A stretch of DNA of 12,888 nt from DSFO01 sp041640715 (GTDB lineage Archaea > Thermoproteota > Thermoprotei > Gearchaeales > Gearchaeaceae), in assembly GCA_041640715.1 (NCBI GenBank), contig JBEPZU010000019.1, forward strand, positions 1 through 12,888. The letters run 5' to 3'. The translations under genes and the position numbers were made by a program. Below the pieces are notes generated by a model, which was given only the letters and a program-made list of their open reading frames with translations, was not told the DNA's origin and did no database searches. This document shows, piece by piece, positions 5,820-12,259 of the stretch (position 1 is its first letter; every line of letters begins with the position of its first letter).

Positions 5820-6650
5820 TTATTTCATTCTATAAGCATTCACCACGAGAGGCAAGACTATTAATAAGTATGCTAGTTGAACTATGATCCTACCCCATTC
5901 TGCAGAGGTCGTATACCCTACCATTACAGCTAAAATTGATCCAATTATGTGTTTATCGTGAAGTGGATTATCTTTGGTTATAGGAAGGACATAAGCCTTA
6001 TCGCCAAACCATCCTAGATCTACGTTTGAATCTTCTAGATACTCTATTAATTCATGGGTACCATAACCGATCAAACCCCCTGCGATGAGAACGATCAAGA
6101 TGCTCGTATAATAGAAGAAATTACCTATTTTCATCTTCATTCCTAATTTAAAGACCGCATAACCAAGTAGAAGAGCTATGAATATACCTATAGAAGCCCC
6201 TGCGATGGTTTGAGATGGTACGGAAATTACGAACGGAATTAAGAATAACACGGTTTCTAGTGCTTCTCTGAATACTATCACAAAGGCTACCGCTATAATA
6301 CCTATCTTAGCACCTGTAGTTATCGCTCTTTCGATTCTCTCTTCTATTTCCTGCTTAAGCCTTTTCCCAGCCTTTGCCATCCAAATTATTATCGAAGTCA
6401 GAACGATGACAGCAATGAAAGCTGCTACGCCTTCAAAGAGGGCTTTTACTGTGCTAGGAAGAATACCGTATATTGCAAAAATAAAGTAACCTAGGAATAA
6501 ACCGCTAGCAGTAGCAGTCAAGATACCGTACCATGCATACTTTATGTAAACTATCCTGTTTGTCCTATGAAGATAAGCGAATATTATCGAAGCTATTAGG
6601 GCAGCCTCAAACCCCTCTCTCAAAGAAATTGTTAATTGTGCGAGTACCAT
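5820..6650 (-). CDS. FTR1-family iron permease
   Basis: A 276-aa multi-pass membrane protein with about seven hydrophobic segments. The two signature motifs are REGFE (11-15, first helix) and REALE (128-132, fourth helix), the R-E-x-x-E iron ligands of FTR1/EfeU permeases; EGVAAF at 73-78 is a further conserved acidic helix. A cytoplasmic charged segment (KRLKQEIEERIERA, 97-110) separates the two halves, and an outside loop near 208-225 is acidic (EYLEDSNVDLGWFGD). It imports ferric or ferrous iron; yeast and bacterial forms pair with an oxidase (Fet3, or EfeO/EfeB), and none is visible nearby. It reads away from the phosphatase across a 177-bp spacer holding two related operator-like repeats, one 13 bp from its start, suggesting regulated expression. 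Confidence 0.88.
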   Translation of the reverse strand: MVLAQLTISLREGFEAALIASIIFAYLHRTNRIVYIKYAWYGILTATASGLFLGYFIFAIYGILPSTVKALFEGVAAFIAVIVLTSIIIWMAKAGKRLKQEIEERIERAITTGAKIGIIAVAFVIVFREALETVLFLIPFVISVPSQTIAGASIGIFIALLLGYAVFKLGMKMKIGNFFYYTSILIVLIAGGLIGYGTHELIEYLEDSNVDLGWFGDKAYVLPITKDNPLHDKHIIGSILAVMVGYTTSAEWGRIIVQLAYLLIVLPLVVNAYRMK

Positions 6651-6662
6651 TTTATAATCGAT

Positions 6663-6695
6663 TTAAGATTTTCAACAATGTAAAAGGAAATCTTA
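6663..6695. promoter_or_regulatory. Operator-like repeat, copy 1 (ftr1 side)
   Basis: TTAAGATTTTCAACAATGT (6663-6681) matches 16 of 19 bases of 6772-6790. It also forms an inverted repeat with itself: TAAGATTT (6664-6671) and AAATCTTA (6688-6695). A TATA-like TTTACAT for ftr1 lies at about 6678-6684 on the minus strand, so a bound protein would block ftr1 initiation. Confidence 0.5.
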
Positions 6696-6773
6696 GGCAA
6701 GCGTTCTAGAGCGACTAAATATGCGTTGCTCGTTTTCGTCATCATTCTCGCTTTGAATGCTCCCATAAACATT

Positions 6774-6800
6774 AAGATTTATAACACTGTTATAAATCTT
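6774..6800. promoter_or_regulatory. 27-bp near-perfect palindrome, operator-like copy 2 (phosphatase side)
   Basis: AAGATTTATAAC (6774-6785), three-base centre ACT, then GTTATAAATCTT (6789-6800): twelve-base arms with no mismatch. It ends 27 bp before the phosphatase ATG and contains TATA-like TTATAAAT (6790-6797). A repressor dimer here would cover that promoter. It is AT-rich with no T-tract, so it is unlikely to be a terminator. Confidence 0.6.
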
Positions 6801-6827
6801 TCTATAGTAGTTCCTCTATAATTATCT

Positions 6828-7313
6828 ATGAACTTCAGTTGGATAATACCCAACAAATTAGCCGCAAGTAGCATACCTGAAGATGAAGAAGATATAATAA
6901 GGATCAAATCAGAAGGAATTCAAGCATTACTATGTTTGGTAGAAGAAGATGAGCTCAACTTCGGTGGTATTGAGGAATACAAAGCTCTTCTAAACAAATA
7001 CAAAATAGAATTAAAGCATTATCCTATCGAGGATTTTGGAGCTCCTAGCTTAAAGGGTATAATAGAATGCGTAGAATGGATTAAAAGGAAGTTGAAAGAG
7101 AATAAGAAAGTATTGGTCCATTGTTACGCAGGACAGGGTAGGACTGGGACTATAATTTCTTGTTTTTTAATGAGAGAAATGGGGATGAGCGCCGAAGAAG
7201 CTATAAATTACGTAAGAAGTATAAGACCTGGAAGCGTGAGGAGCTACCCGCAAATACTAGCGATCAGACTTTATGAGAGATTCTTGAATTCTACTTCTCC
7301 AAGTAAACCATAG
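6828..7313 (+). CDS. Cysteine-dependent protein tyrosine/dual-specificity phosphatase
   Basis: A 161-aa single-domain phosphatase, close in size and layout to the small archaeal PTP of Sulfolobus. The P-loop is HCYAGQGRTG (98-107): C99 is the nucleophile and R105 binds phosphate. The general acid is D69 in PIEDFGAPS. The helix SAEEAINYVRSIRPGSV with an ending RPGSV-x-S-Y-x-Q is the conserved Q-loop-like region in this family. It dephosphorylates Tyr (and possibly Ser/Thr) phosphoproteins in the cytoplasm; targets are unknown. The start is an ATG behind a TATA-like element inside a palindrome, with no Shine-Dalgarno. Its 3' end overlaps the convergent fibrillarin gene by 23 bp. Shared operator-like repeats suggest co-regulation with ftr1. 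Confidence 0.87.
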   Translation: MNFSWIIPNKLAASSIPEDEEDIIRIKSEGIQALLCLVEEDELNFGGIEEYKALLNKYKIELKHYPIEDFGAPSLKGIIECVEWIKRKLKENKKVLVHCYAGQGRTGTIISCFLMREMGMSAEEAINYVRSIRPGSVRSYPQILAIRLYERFLNSTSPSKP

Positions 7314-7980
7314 CGTGATCTTTGTCATATGGTTCAAGATGTATCTTTTGAATTATTTTAAAACCCCTGTTTTCTAGGACAGAGATTTCTTTCCTAAAGA
7401 CTTCTGTGGGCTCTTTAGTGACGTCTATGCTCGATGCCTTTATAGCGAAAAGAGCTTTTCCTCTTTTTTTAAGGAATAAATCAGCGTTATCAGCTAAGAT
7501 TTTAGCTTGTTCAGGCTGAGCGACATCGATGTAGATTACGTCTACTTCTTCAATGAGATCCAAATAAGATAAAGGAACCCTAGCATCTGCAAGTATGGGT
7601 ATCACGTTATTTCTATGTTTAGCGCACTTCTCCAAGAATTCCCTCATAACTCTTGGAGCAAAATCTACAGCATAGATTATACCTTTTTCTCCTACTATGT
7701 CTGAAACATGACTTACAGTTGTGCCCGTTGAGCTTCCTAAATAAAGAAGCTTAGAAGAAGGAAGTATAGGAAGTTCTCTTAAACCTTTCAATAGTGCACC
7801 AGCTAACTTGCTCTTATAAGCATTCCAAGTTCTGTATTCAATTCCTTCATATTCTATGAGCCTTTCATCATATACTTTGATCCCCCTTGCTAAGTTCTTC
7901 GTCGCTAAAGTCTTAGAACCATCTTCCAGCTCAGCCCAATATACACCTTCAAACCTTTCGTGCTTATATACCTTAGTCAT
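7291..7980 (-). CDS. flpA: Fibrillarin-like rRNA/tRNA 2'-O-methyltransferase
   Basis: A 229-aa protein, the methyltransferase subunit of archaeal C/D box sRNPs, which places 2'-O-methyl groups on rRNA and tRNA under sRNA guidance. SAM-binding motif I is LGSSTGTTVSHVSD (81-94), followed by AVDFAPRVMREF (104-115). Catalytic residues expected in fibrillarin are present: D152 in IDVAQPEQA and K181 in FAIKASSID. The N-terminal part (YKHERFEGVYW, 5-15) is the usual short beta domain. The ATG overlaps the nop5 stop as ATGA, giving translational coupling of the two sRNP subunits, expected to be made in equal amount. The 3' end overlaps the phosphatase gene by 23 bp. Identification is very secure. Confidence 0.96.
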   Translation of the reverse strand: MTKVYKHERFEGVYWAELEDGSKTLATKNLARGIKVYDERLIEYEGIEYRTWNAYKSKLAGALLKGLRELPILPSSKLLYLGSSTGTTVSHVSDIVGEKGIIYAVDFAPRVMREFLEKCAKHRNNVIPILADARVPLSYLDLIEEVDVIYIDVAQPEQAKILADNADLFLKKRGKALFAIKASSIDVTKEPTEVFRKEISVLENRGFKIIQKIHLEPYDKDHAMVYLEK

Positions 7981-9125
7981 TTCTTCTTAACCTTTTTCTT
8001 AGATTTAGGAGGTAATTTCTTTATCGCTTCTGCTTTTTCTTCCACTTCCTTCTTTAAAGTCTCAGACATTTCCCTTTGGCCATAGAAATCCAGCCTAGCT
8101 GCTAAGGCTATCTTATTCGCCAAAAGCCTAGCTACTTTACCTCTATTCCATTTAGGAGAACTATGAACTAAAGGATGCTGGAACAATATTCCATGCTTAG
8201 GAGGCTTGGCACCGAACTTCAAATGTTTGAAAAGAGCCCTTTCAGCACCTAAAACTTGTATAGTACTAGCTGGAAGTTCGCTAAGTCTTTTCAGACCTCC
8301 TGCCTTTGCTATCAATCTTGCACCTATCGTAGCTCCTGCTATAGCATATAGATTTGGGGCTATTTCCTTCATTAATTGTTCCAAATACTTCTCAGCATCC
8401 CTCCTCCTTTCATAAACTTCCCTTATAGTTTTAGCCAAATTCTTTATCTTAAGTACATCCTCTTCCTCCAATTCAGCACCTATAGAATGCTTTGAAGCGT
8501 CTATTATTTTCTTGATCTTCTCTTTAGGTAGGTTGAATTTCGTAAGAGATCCTTCATCTAACTCTTTTTTCAAACATACTTCAGATAATATTTTTACGAA
8601 AAGTTCATTATCATTGATGATTTTGTACAATTCAGGAAAATAAAGACCATACCACTCACTAAGTCTTCCTACCAAGAGATTAGCGGATTTATCAAGGTCA
8701 TTTATAGTTTCTATAACTTGGATTGCAAGCTTATCTCTTGTTTGTTGTTCTTCCCTTACCTTCATCCTAGTCAATTCAGTAGCAACATCTTTTAGATATG
8801 AGTAATAATCTTCCTTTACAGCAAATCTCTCCTTCGAAATCTTTTCTTGAATTAATTTAACACGAGATAAAACTTCAGGAGAAGTCACCAAGCTAACGTG
8901 ATAGCCCTTCGAATTCAAAAGCTCGAATAAAGGTTTATTTACAACATTGACCTTCTGTTTTCCTATCCTCTTTAAAATCATCTCAAGATTGCTCGTCATA
9001 TTACCCTTCTCTATGCTAAAGTATTCAGCGGCTACTTCCGAAGCATTAGCTAAAGTATAGCTATTTATAATGGTGAAATTCTCATCTGTCAATACATAAC
9101 CAACAGGTGTTGTTAATAAATACAC
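7977..9125 (-). CDS. nop5: C/D box sRNP protein Nop5 (Nop56/58 family)
   Basis: A 382-aa protein, the scaffold that holds fibrillarin and the L7Ae-bound guide RNA. The N-terminal domain (1-100) binds fibrillarin. Residues 105-245 are the coiled-coil used for dimerising. The Nop domain (252-348) has GATIGARLIAKAGGLKRL, the signature GAERALFKHLKFG (293-305) and HPLVHSSPKWNRGKVAR, which contacts the RNA and L7Ae. The tail is basic (KSKKKVKKK), as usual in this family. The start is GTG at 9125: an in-frame stop lies a few codons upstream and a TATA-like element is centred 26 bp before, so the mRNA is probably leaderless. The fibrillarin gene follows with a 4-bp overlap. Confidence 0.96.
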   Translation of the reverse strand: MYLLTTPVGYVLTDENFTIINSYTLANASEVAAEYFSIEKGNMTSNLEMILKRIGKQKVNVVNKPLFELLNSKGYHVSLVTSPEVLSRVKLIQEKISKERFAVKEDYYSYLKDVATELTRMKVREEQQTRDKLAIQVIETINDLDKSANLLVGRLSEWYGLYFPELYKIINDNELFVKILSEVCLKKELDEGSLTKFNLPKEKIKKIIDASKHSIGAELEEEDVLKIKNLAKTIREVYERRRDAEKYLEQLMKEIAPNLYAIAGATIGARLIAKAGGLKRLSELPASTIQVLGAERALFKHLKFGAKPPKHGILFQHPLVHSSPKWNRGKVARLLANKIALAARLDFYGQREMSETLKKEVEEKAEAIKKLPPKSKKKVKKK

Positions 9126-9146
9126 AAGTATTCAATACGCTCCCTG

Positions 9147-9156
9147 TATTTAAAAC
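9147..9156 (-). promoter_or_regulatory. TATA-like element of nop5-flpA
   Basis: The minus strand reads GTTTTAAATA, centred 26 bp before GTG 9125, so transcription would start at or next to the start codon. Confidence 0.55.
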
Positions 9157-9328
9157 AATAAATATCAACAAACCTCTAAGTCTTATTCAAACAAAATTAG
9201 GACTTTGGAAATCAAATCTTGACGGATACTAGAAAACATTTAACTATGAATTTTTCAAAAAATTATTTTCGAATAGTCTAGACAAAAATTCTTTCTAAGG
9301 ATTTTAGACAACCCCATTCAAAATTAAG

Positions 9329-9335
9329 TTTATAT
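9329..9335 (+). promoter_or_regulatory. TATA box of the S30e-gatD unit
   Basis: TTTATAT centred 27 bp before ATG 9359, preceded by purine-rich AAATTAAG as a BRE-like element. This is the best-looking leaderless promoter in the window. The remaining 9157-9328 holds no gene I can see; it has a 16-bp AT palindrome at 9249-9264. Confidence 0.65.
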
Positions 9336-9358
9336 CATAATTCCTACCAAATATTCTT

Positions 9359-9532
9359 ATGCCTTCACATGGATCTTTGACCAAGGCTGGAAAAGTAAGA
9401 ATGGCTACTCCTAAGATTCCTCCTAAGCCAAAGAAAAGTCCTTTCCCTAGAAAGCACATTAGGACTAAATATTTCAAGAGAATAGTTTATCCTAAGCTAG
9501 CCGCCCAACCTACTGCAGAAGGAGAAGCATAA
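9359..9532 (+). CDS. rps30e: Small ribosomal subunit protein S30e
   Basis: A 57-aa basic protein. It opens with MPSHGSLTKAGKVRMATPKI, the near-invariant S30e signature (G-S-L-x-x-A-G-K-V-R-x-x-T-P-K), followed by proline/lysine-rich PKPKKSPFPRKH and a basic RTKYFKRIVYPKL stretch. S30e sits on the small-subunit surface. In archaea it is reported mainly from Crenarchaeota and relatives, which helps place the organism. A strong TATA box lies 27 bp before the ATG, so the transcript is probably leaderless. gatD starts 4 bp after its stop, indicating one operon. The gene is short and easily missed by gene finders. Confidence 0.93.
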   Translation: MPSHGSLTKAGKVRMATPKIPPKPKKSPFPRKHIRTKYFKRIVYPKLAAQPTAEGEA

Positions 9533-9536
9533 CTTA

Positions 9537-10832
9537 ATGCTAGAAGGTTACGAAGGGGAATTAAGAGAGATTCTTTTATCTAAAGGTATAGATATAGGAG
9601 ACGTAATTAGGATATCTTCGAATGACGTAGAGTACACAGGGATATTGATGCCAAGATATGAAATATTCGAAAAGAACTACATCACGATAAAGCTAAGCAA
9701 CGGCTATAACATAGGCATAAAGTATAACCCTTCAATGGAGATATCTTTGATAAGCAAAAAGGAAAGCAAATTGGAAGAAGAAAGCAAGGTATCAATAGGA
9801 GAAGGAGATGTGACTTTAATAGGTACAGGAGGCACGATTTTGAGCAGAATAGATTATAGAACTGGTGCTGTTAAGCCTTCTTTCAATTTAGAAGATCTAA
9901 TAGAGATAATACCTGAAGCTAAACTTAGAGGAATAAAAATGTTCGAACTCTTCAAGATCTTCAGCGAAGATATGACCATAAAGTATTGGAGTATTTTGGC
10001 TGAAGCGATTTACAAAGAGATTCTAAGCGGTAAAAAAGGGATAATGGTATCCCATGGTACAGATACTTTAGGATTGAGCTCAGCAGCTATGAGCTTTGCT
10101 TTACAAAATTTACCATGCCCTATAGCCTTTATAGGAGCACAGAGAAGCTTAGACAGACCCTCTTCTGATGCAGCTCTGAATTTGAGGTTTGCTTACATAT
10201 TCGTTTCTAAAAGCAAATACAGCGGCGTATTTGTGGTAATGCATTCTGATAGCTCGGATAAAAGCTGCGATGTAATACTTGGAACTAGAGCTAGGAAGAA
10301 TCATACGAGCAGAAGGGATGCTTTTAAGTCTATAAACGCTAAGCTTGTAGCTAAAATAGTAGACGGAGAAATATTTTATGAAAACACCGAAGGGCTTAAA
10401 GAAAGAGATGAGAGGGAACCTATATTAATGAATAAATTTGAGGAGAAAGTCTTTTTACTTAAGACCTTCCCTGGAATGGGTTCAGCTTTTCTCGAATACC
10501 TTGTAGATAAAGGTTATAGGGGAATACTAATAGAAGGTACAGGTTTGGGCCATGTTCCTAGGACTTTGCTCGAAGGGATTAAATATGCAATAGATAAAGG
10601 CGTTTTCGTGGCTATTGCTTCTCAATGTATTTGGGGCAGGATAAACATGAACGTCTACGAAAGAGGAAGGGAATTGATAAAGTTGGGCGTTATAGGAAGT
10701 GAAGACATGTTTCCTGAAACAGCTTTCGTTAAAATGTCTTGGTCGCTGGGTAATGCTAAGGATATAGAAGAGGCCAAAAAATTATTCTTGACAAATATCG
10801 CAGGAGAAATCTCAGAGATTTCTAGATATTGA
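9537..10832 (+). CDS. gatD: Glu-tRNA(Gln) amidotransferase subunit D
   Basis: A 431-aa protein, the asparaginase-like subunit of the archaeal GatDE enzyme, which releases ammonia from glutamine (or asparagine) to convert Glu-tRNA(Gln) to Gln-tRNA(Gln). Residues 1-75 form the GatD-specific N-terminal beta domain. The asparaginase I-type domain begins at LIGTGGTILSRIDYRTGAV (94-112), catalytic T97. The second motif is MVSHGTDTLGLSS (170-182), T175 and D176. The rest (IGAQRSLDRPSSDAALNL, then the C-terminal half with EGTGLGHVP) fits the family. Length is normal. The partner gatE is not in the window. The Shine-Dalgarno-like GGAG at 9521-9524 lies in the end of S30e, 12 bp from the ATG, consistent with operon translation. 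The 3' end overlaps the HtrA gene by 11 bp. Confidence 0.95.
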   Translation: MLEGYEGELREILLSKGIDIGDVIRISSNDVEYTGILMPRYEIFEKNYITIKLSNGYNIGIKYNPSMEISLISKKESKLEEESKVSIGEGDVTLIGTGGTILSRIDYRTGAVKPSFNLEDLIEIIPEAKLRGIKMFELFKIFSEDMTIKYWSILAEAIYKEILSGKKGIMVSHGTDTLGLSSAAMSFALQNLPCPIAFIGAQRSLDRPSSDAALNLRFAYIFVSKSKYSGVFVVMHSDSSDKSCDVILGTRARKNHTSRRDAFKSINAKLVAKIVDGEIFYENTEGLKERDEREPILMNKFEEKVFLLKTFPGMGSAFLEYLVDKGYRGILIEGTGLGHVPRTLLEGIKYAIDKGVFVAIASQCIWGRINMNVYERGRELIKLGVIGSEDMFPETAFVKMSWSLGNAKDIEEAKKLFLTNIAGEISEISRY

Positions 10833-11745
10833 TTTCCTGACCTGCAATCTTAACTTTGAATTTAATCGCTTGATATTCTCTATCAACTAGAAGCTCGATC
10901 TCTTCGCCATATCCTTTCTCTTCTATTATGACCTGAAGTTCCATGGGATTCTTAACCAGCTTGCCCTCAGCGCTAACTATTATATCCCCTTCCATTATGC
11001 CCGCCATCCTAGCTGGACTTCTAGGATAGATCCTAACTACTAAAAGACCTTCAGATCTACTTAAACCATAGTAAGAAGCGATAGCTTTGTTTATAGCAAG
11101 GACTACCATTCCTAGATAAGGCCTTATGTATGTGCCATATTTCTTGTAAGATTTAAGCAATCCTATTAAAAGTTCAGAAGGTATCGCGAAACCTATTCCT
11201 TGAGCATAGGGAATCATCGCAGAAACTAAACCTATGACTTTTCCTTTTATGTTTATCAAAGGTCCTCCGCTGTTCCCTGGATTCACGGCTGCATCTGTTT
11301 GGATTGCGTATAAAGATTCTCCTAAAGGAGAAATTATAGTCCTAGCTGTTCCGCTTATAACACCTAGGGTAACGCTTCTAAGCCCAAAGGGATTACCTAT
11401 AGCTAATACTATATCGCCTAAACTATATTCAGGAGTTATTTCAAGAGCTGGAAGAGATAACCTCGATTTAAGTAACGCTATATCGCTGAACGGGTTTGCG
11501 GCTACAATGATAGCCCTTTCAATCTTCCCTTCGCTATCTATCAATACTATTTCCCTTGAATTCCTAACCACGTGATAAGAGGTTAAGAATAAATTCTCAT
11601 CTACGGAAAAGCCAGAACCTATGCCTTCTCTCATGGAAGGCAAGAAGAACTCGTCCAAAGATATTTCTCTAGTCAAAATAGCTACTACGGACTTGCTTAC
11701 TTTCTCTGTGAGTATTCTGATCTCTTCGTTTATTTTATCTAGCAT
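10822..11745 (-). CDS. HtrA/DegP-type serine protease with one PDZ domain, no signal peptide
   Basis: A 307-aa trypsin-fold protease. The catalytic triad is complete: H58 (LTSYHVV), D88 (NPFSDIALL) and S159 (NPGNSGGPL). AIGNPFGL (115-122) and the GIGFAIPS strand (183-190) are further HtrA landmarks. A single PDZ domain follows at about 205-300 (RPYLGMVVLA, then IYPRSPARMAGIMEGDIIVSAEG), the substrate-binding and regulatory module. Unlike bacterial DegP there is no signal peptide or membrane anchor before the protease domain: residues 1-24 are an amphipathic helix. It is probably a cytoplasmic quality-control protease. A weak TATA-like element (minus strand TTTTTTTAG, about 11766-11774) lies 25 bp upstream. 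It converges on gatD with an 11-bp overlap. Confidence 0.9.
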   Translation of the reverse strand: MLDKINEEIRILTEKVSKSVVAILTREISLDEFFLPSMREGIGSGFSVDENLFLTSYHVVRNSREIVLIDSEGKIERAIIVAANPFSDIALLKSRLSLPALEITPEYSLGDIVLAIGNPFGLRSVTLGVISGTARTIISPLGESLYAIQTDAAVNPGNSGGPLINIKGKVIGLVSAMIPYAQGIGFAIPSELLIGLLKSYKKYGTYIRPYLGMVVLAINKAIASYYGLSRSEGLLVVRIYPRSPARMAGIMEGDIIVSAEGKLVKNPMELQVIIEEKGYGEEIELLVDREYQAIKFKVKIAGQEINI

Positions 11746-11759
11746 AAAAATAACTTACG

Positions 11760-12103
11760 CTAAGAACTAAAAAAACACTTTGTTGATAAACTAGTTGAAA
11801 TATTTACTTTATTTAACGTATTTTTTAGTAGAGATTTTACATAGTTTTTATCTCGATACAATATAAGACAAAATGGATTTTTCATCATGTTTACTAACTT
11901 TTCTTCAAAAGAGATCCCAACATCTGGATGGCCTTTACACCAATCTGTCTAGGAATCAAGATAGAGATCGAAGGTTTCATTCAATCCTCTTCCACAGCTA
12001 TGCTAAGACTACTATACTTCATCAGCTCAATTTTACAAATCCTCAAAGTCATAAACAGTTTTACGGCATAATTTAGAGATCCTCCTAAGAATGGAGAATT
12101 ACG
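11760..12103 (-). pseudogene. Candidate decayed gene fragment, family unrecognised
   Basis: Three stop-free pieces on the minus strand can be joined by one frameshift and one TAG readthrough: 40 codons (12103-11984), 17 codons (12002-11952) and 62 codons (11948-11763). The residues look protein-like (mixed Lys/Glu/Leu and aromatic), with no start codon that would make the first piece a proper gene. Decayed transposase is one possibility; a random AT-rich open stretch is another. Low confidence. Confidence 0.2.
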
Positions 12104-12148
12104 CTAAGATTTACAACATGATAACTAACCTAATAAGTACTAGCAAAG

Positions 12149-12158
12149 TTAGCGCTAA
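12149..12158. repeat. 10-bp perfect palindrome TTAGCGCTAA
   Basis: TTAGCGCTAA reads the same on both strands. It lies 100 bp upstream of the B3/4 gene and overlaps a third copy of the CGCTAAGA word (12153-12160). Role unknown. Confidence 0.3.
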
Positions 12159-12225
12159 GAAGCATCAAAGTGAGAGCCAAGTAAATTGAAGGATTTTTGA
12201 AAACAAGAGAACTACTTTTTTCAAA

Positions 12226-12233
12226 CTTTTTAT
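12226..12233 (+). promoter_or_regulatory. TATA-like element of the B3/4 gene
   Basis: CTTTTTAT preceded by CAAA is centred about 30 bp before ATG 12260, with no Shine-Dalgarno. Confidence 0.4.
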
Positions 12234-12259
12234 CGTAAAGATGATTATACTTTAGCTCT

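Larger units (their letters stand above)
11746..12259. other. 514-bp spacer without a clear gene; possible decayed minus-strand coding trace
   Basis: I see no tRNA, CRISPR or clear gene here. The minus strand holds open stretches that may be parts of one decayed gene: 12103-11984 (frame a; includes YAVKLFMTLRICK and SSLSIAVEED), then, one frame over, 12002-11952 (CGRGLNETFDLYLDS), then past a TAG to 11948-11763 (TDWCKGHPDVGISFEEKL and LYRDKNYVKSLLKNTL) ending at 11762-11760. I could not match these to a family. A plus-strand 67-codon frame (11873-12076) has a TATA-like element 25 bp ahead but an atypical Ser/His/Gln-rich composition. TTACGCTAAGA occurs at 11755-11765 and 12099-12109. Remaining spacers longer than 150 bp hold only promoters. 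Confidence 0.4.

Noticed and set aside
9249..9264. AT palindrome AATTTTTCAAAAAATT as an operator or terminator
   Set aside because: Such short A/T runs are expected by chance in this base composition, and it is not placed at a gene end or promoter.
11973..11987. tRNA T-arm-like GGTTTCATTCAATCC
   Set aside because: No acceptor, D or anticodon stem can be paired around it on either strand.
11873..12076. 67-aa plus-strand gene with a TATA-like element 25 bp before its ATG
   Set aside because: Ser/His/Gln-rich composition unlike the Lys/Glu/Ile-rich real proteins here, no recognisable motif, and overlap with a minus-strand trace. Kept only as a note in the spacer entry.
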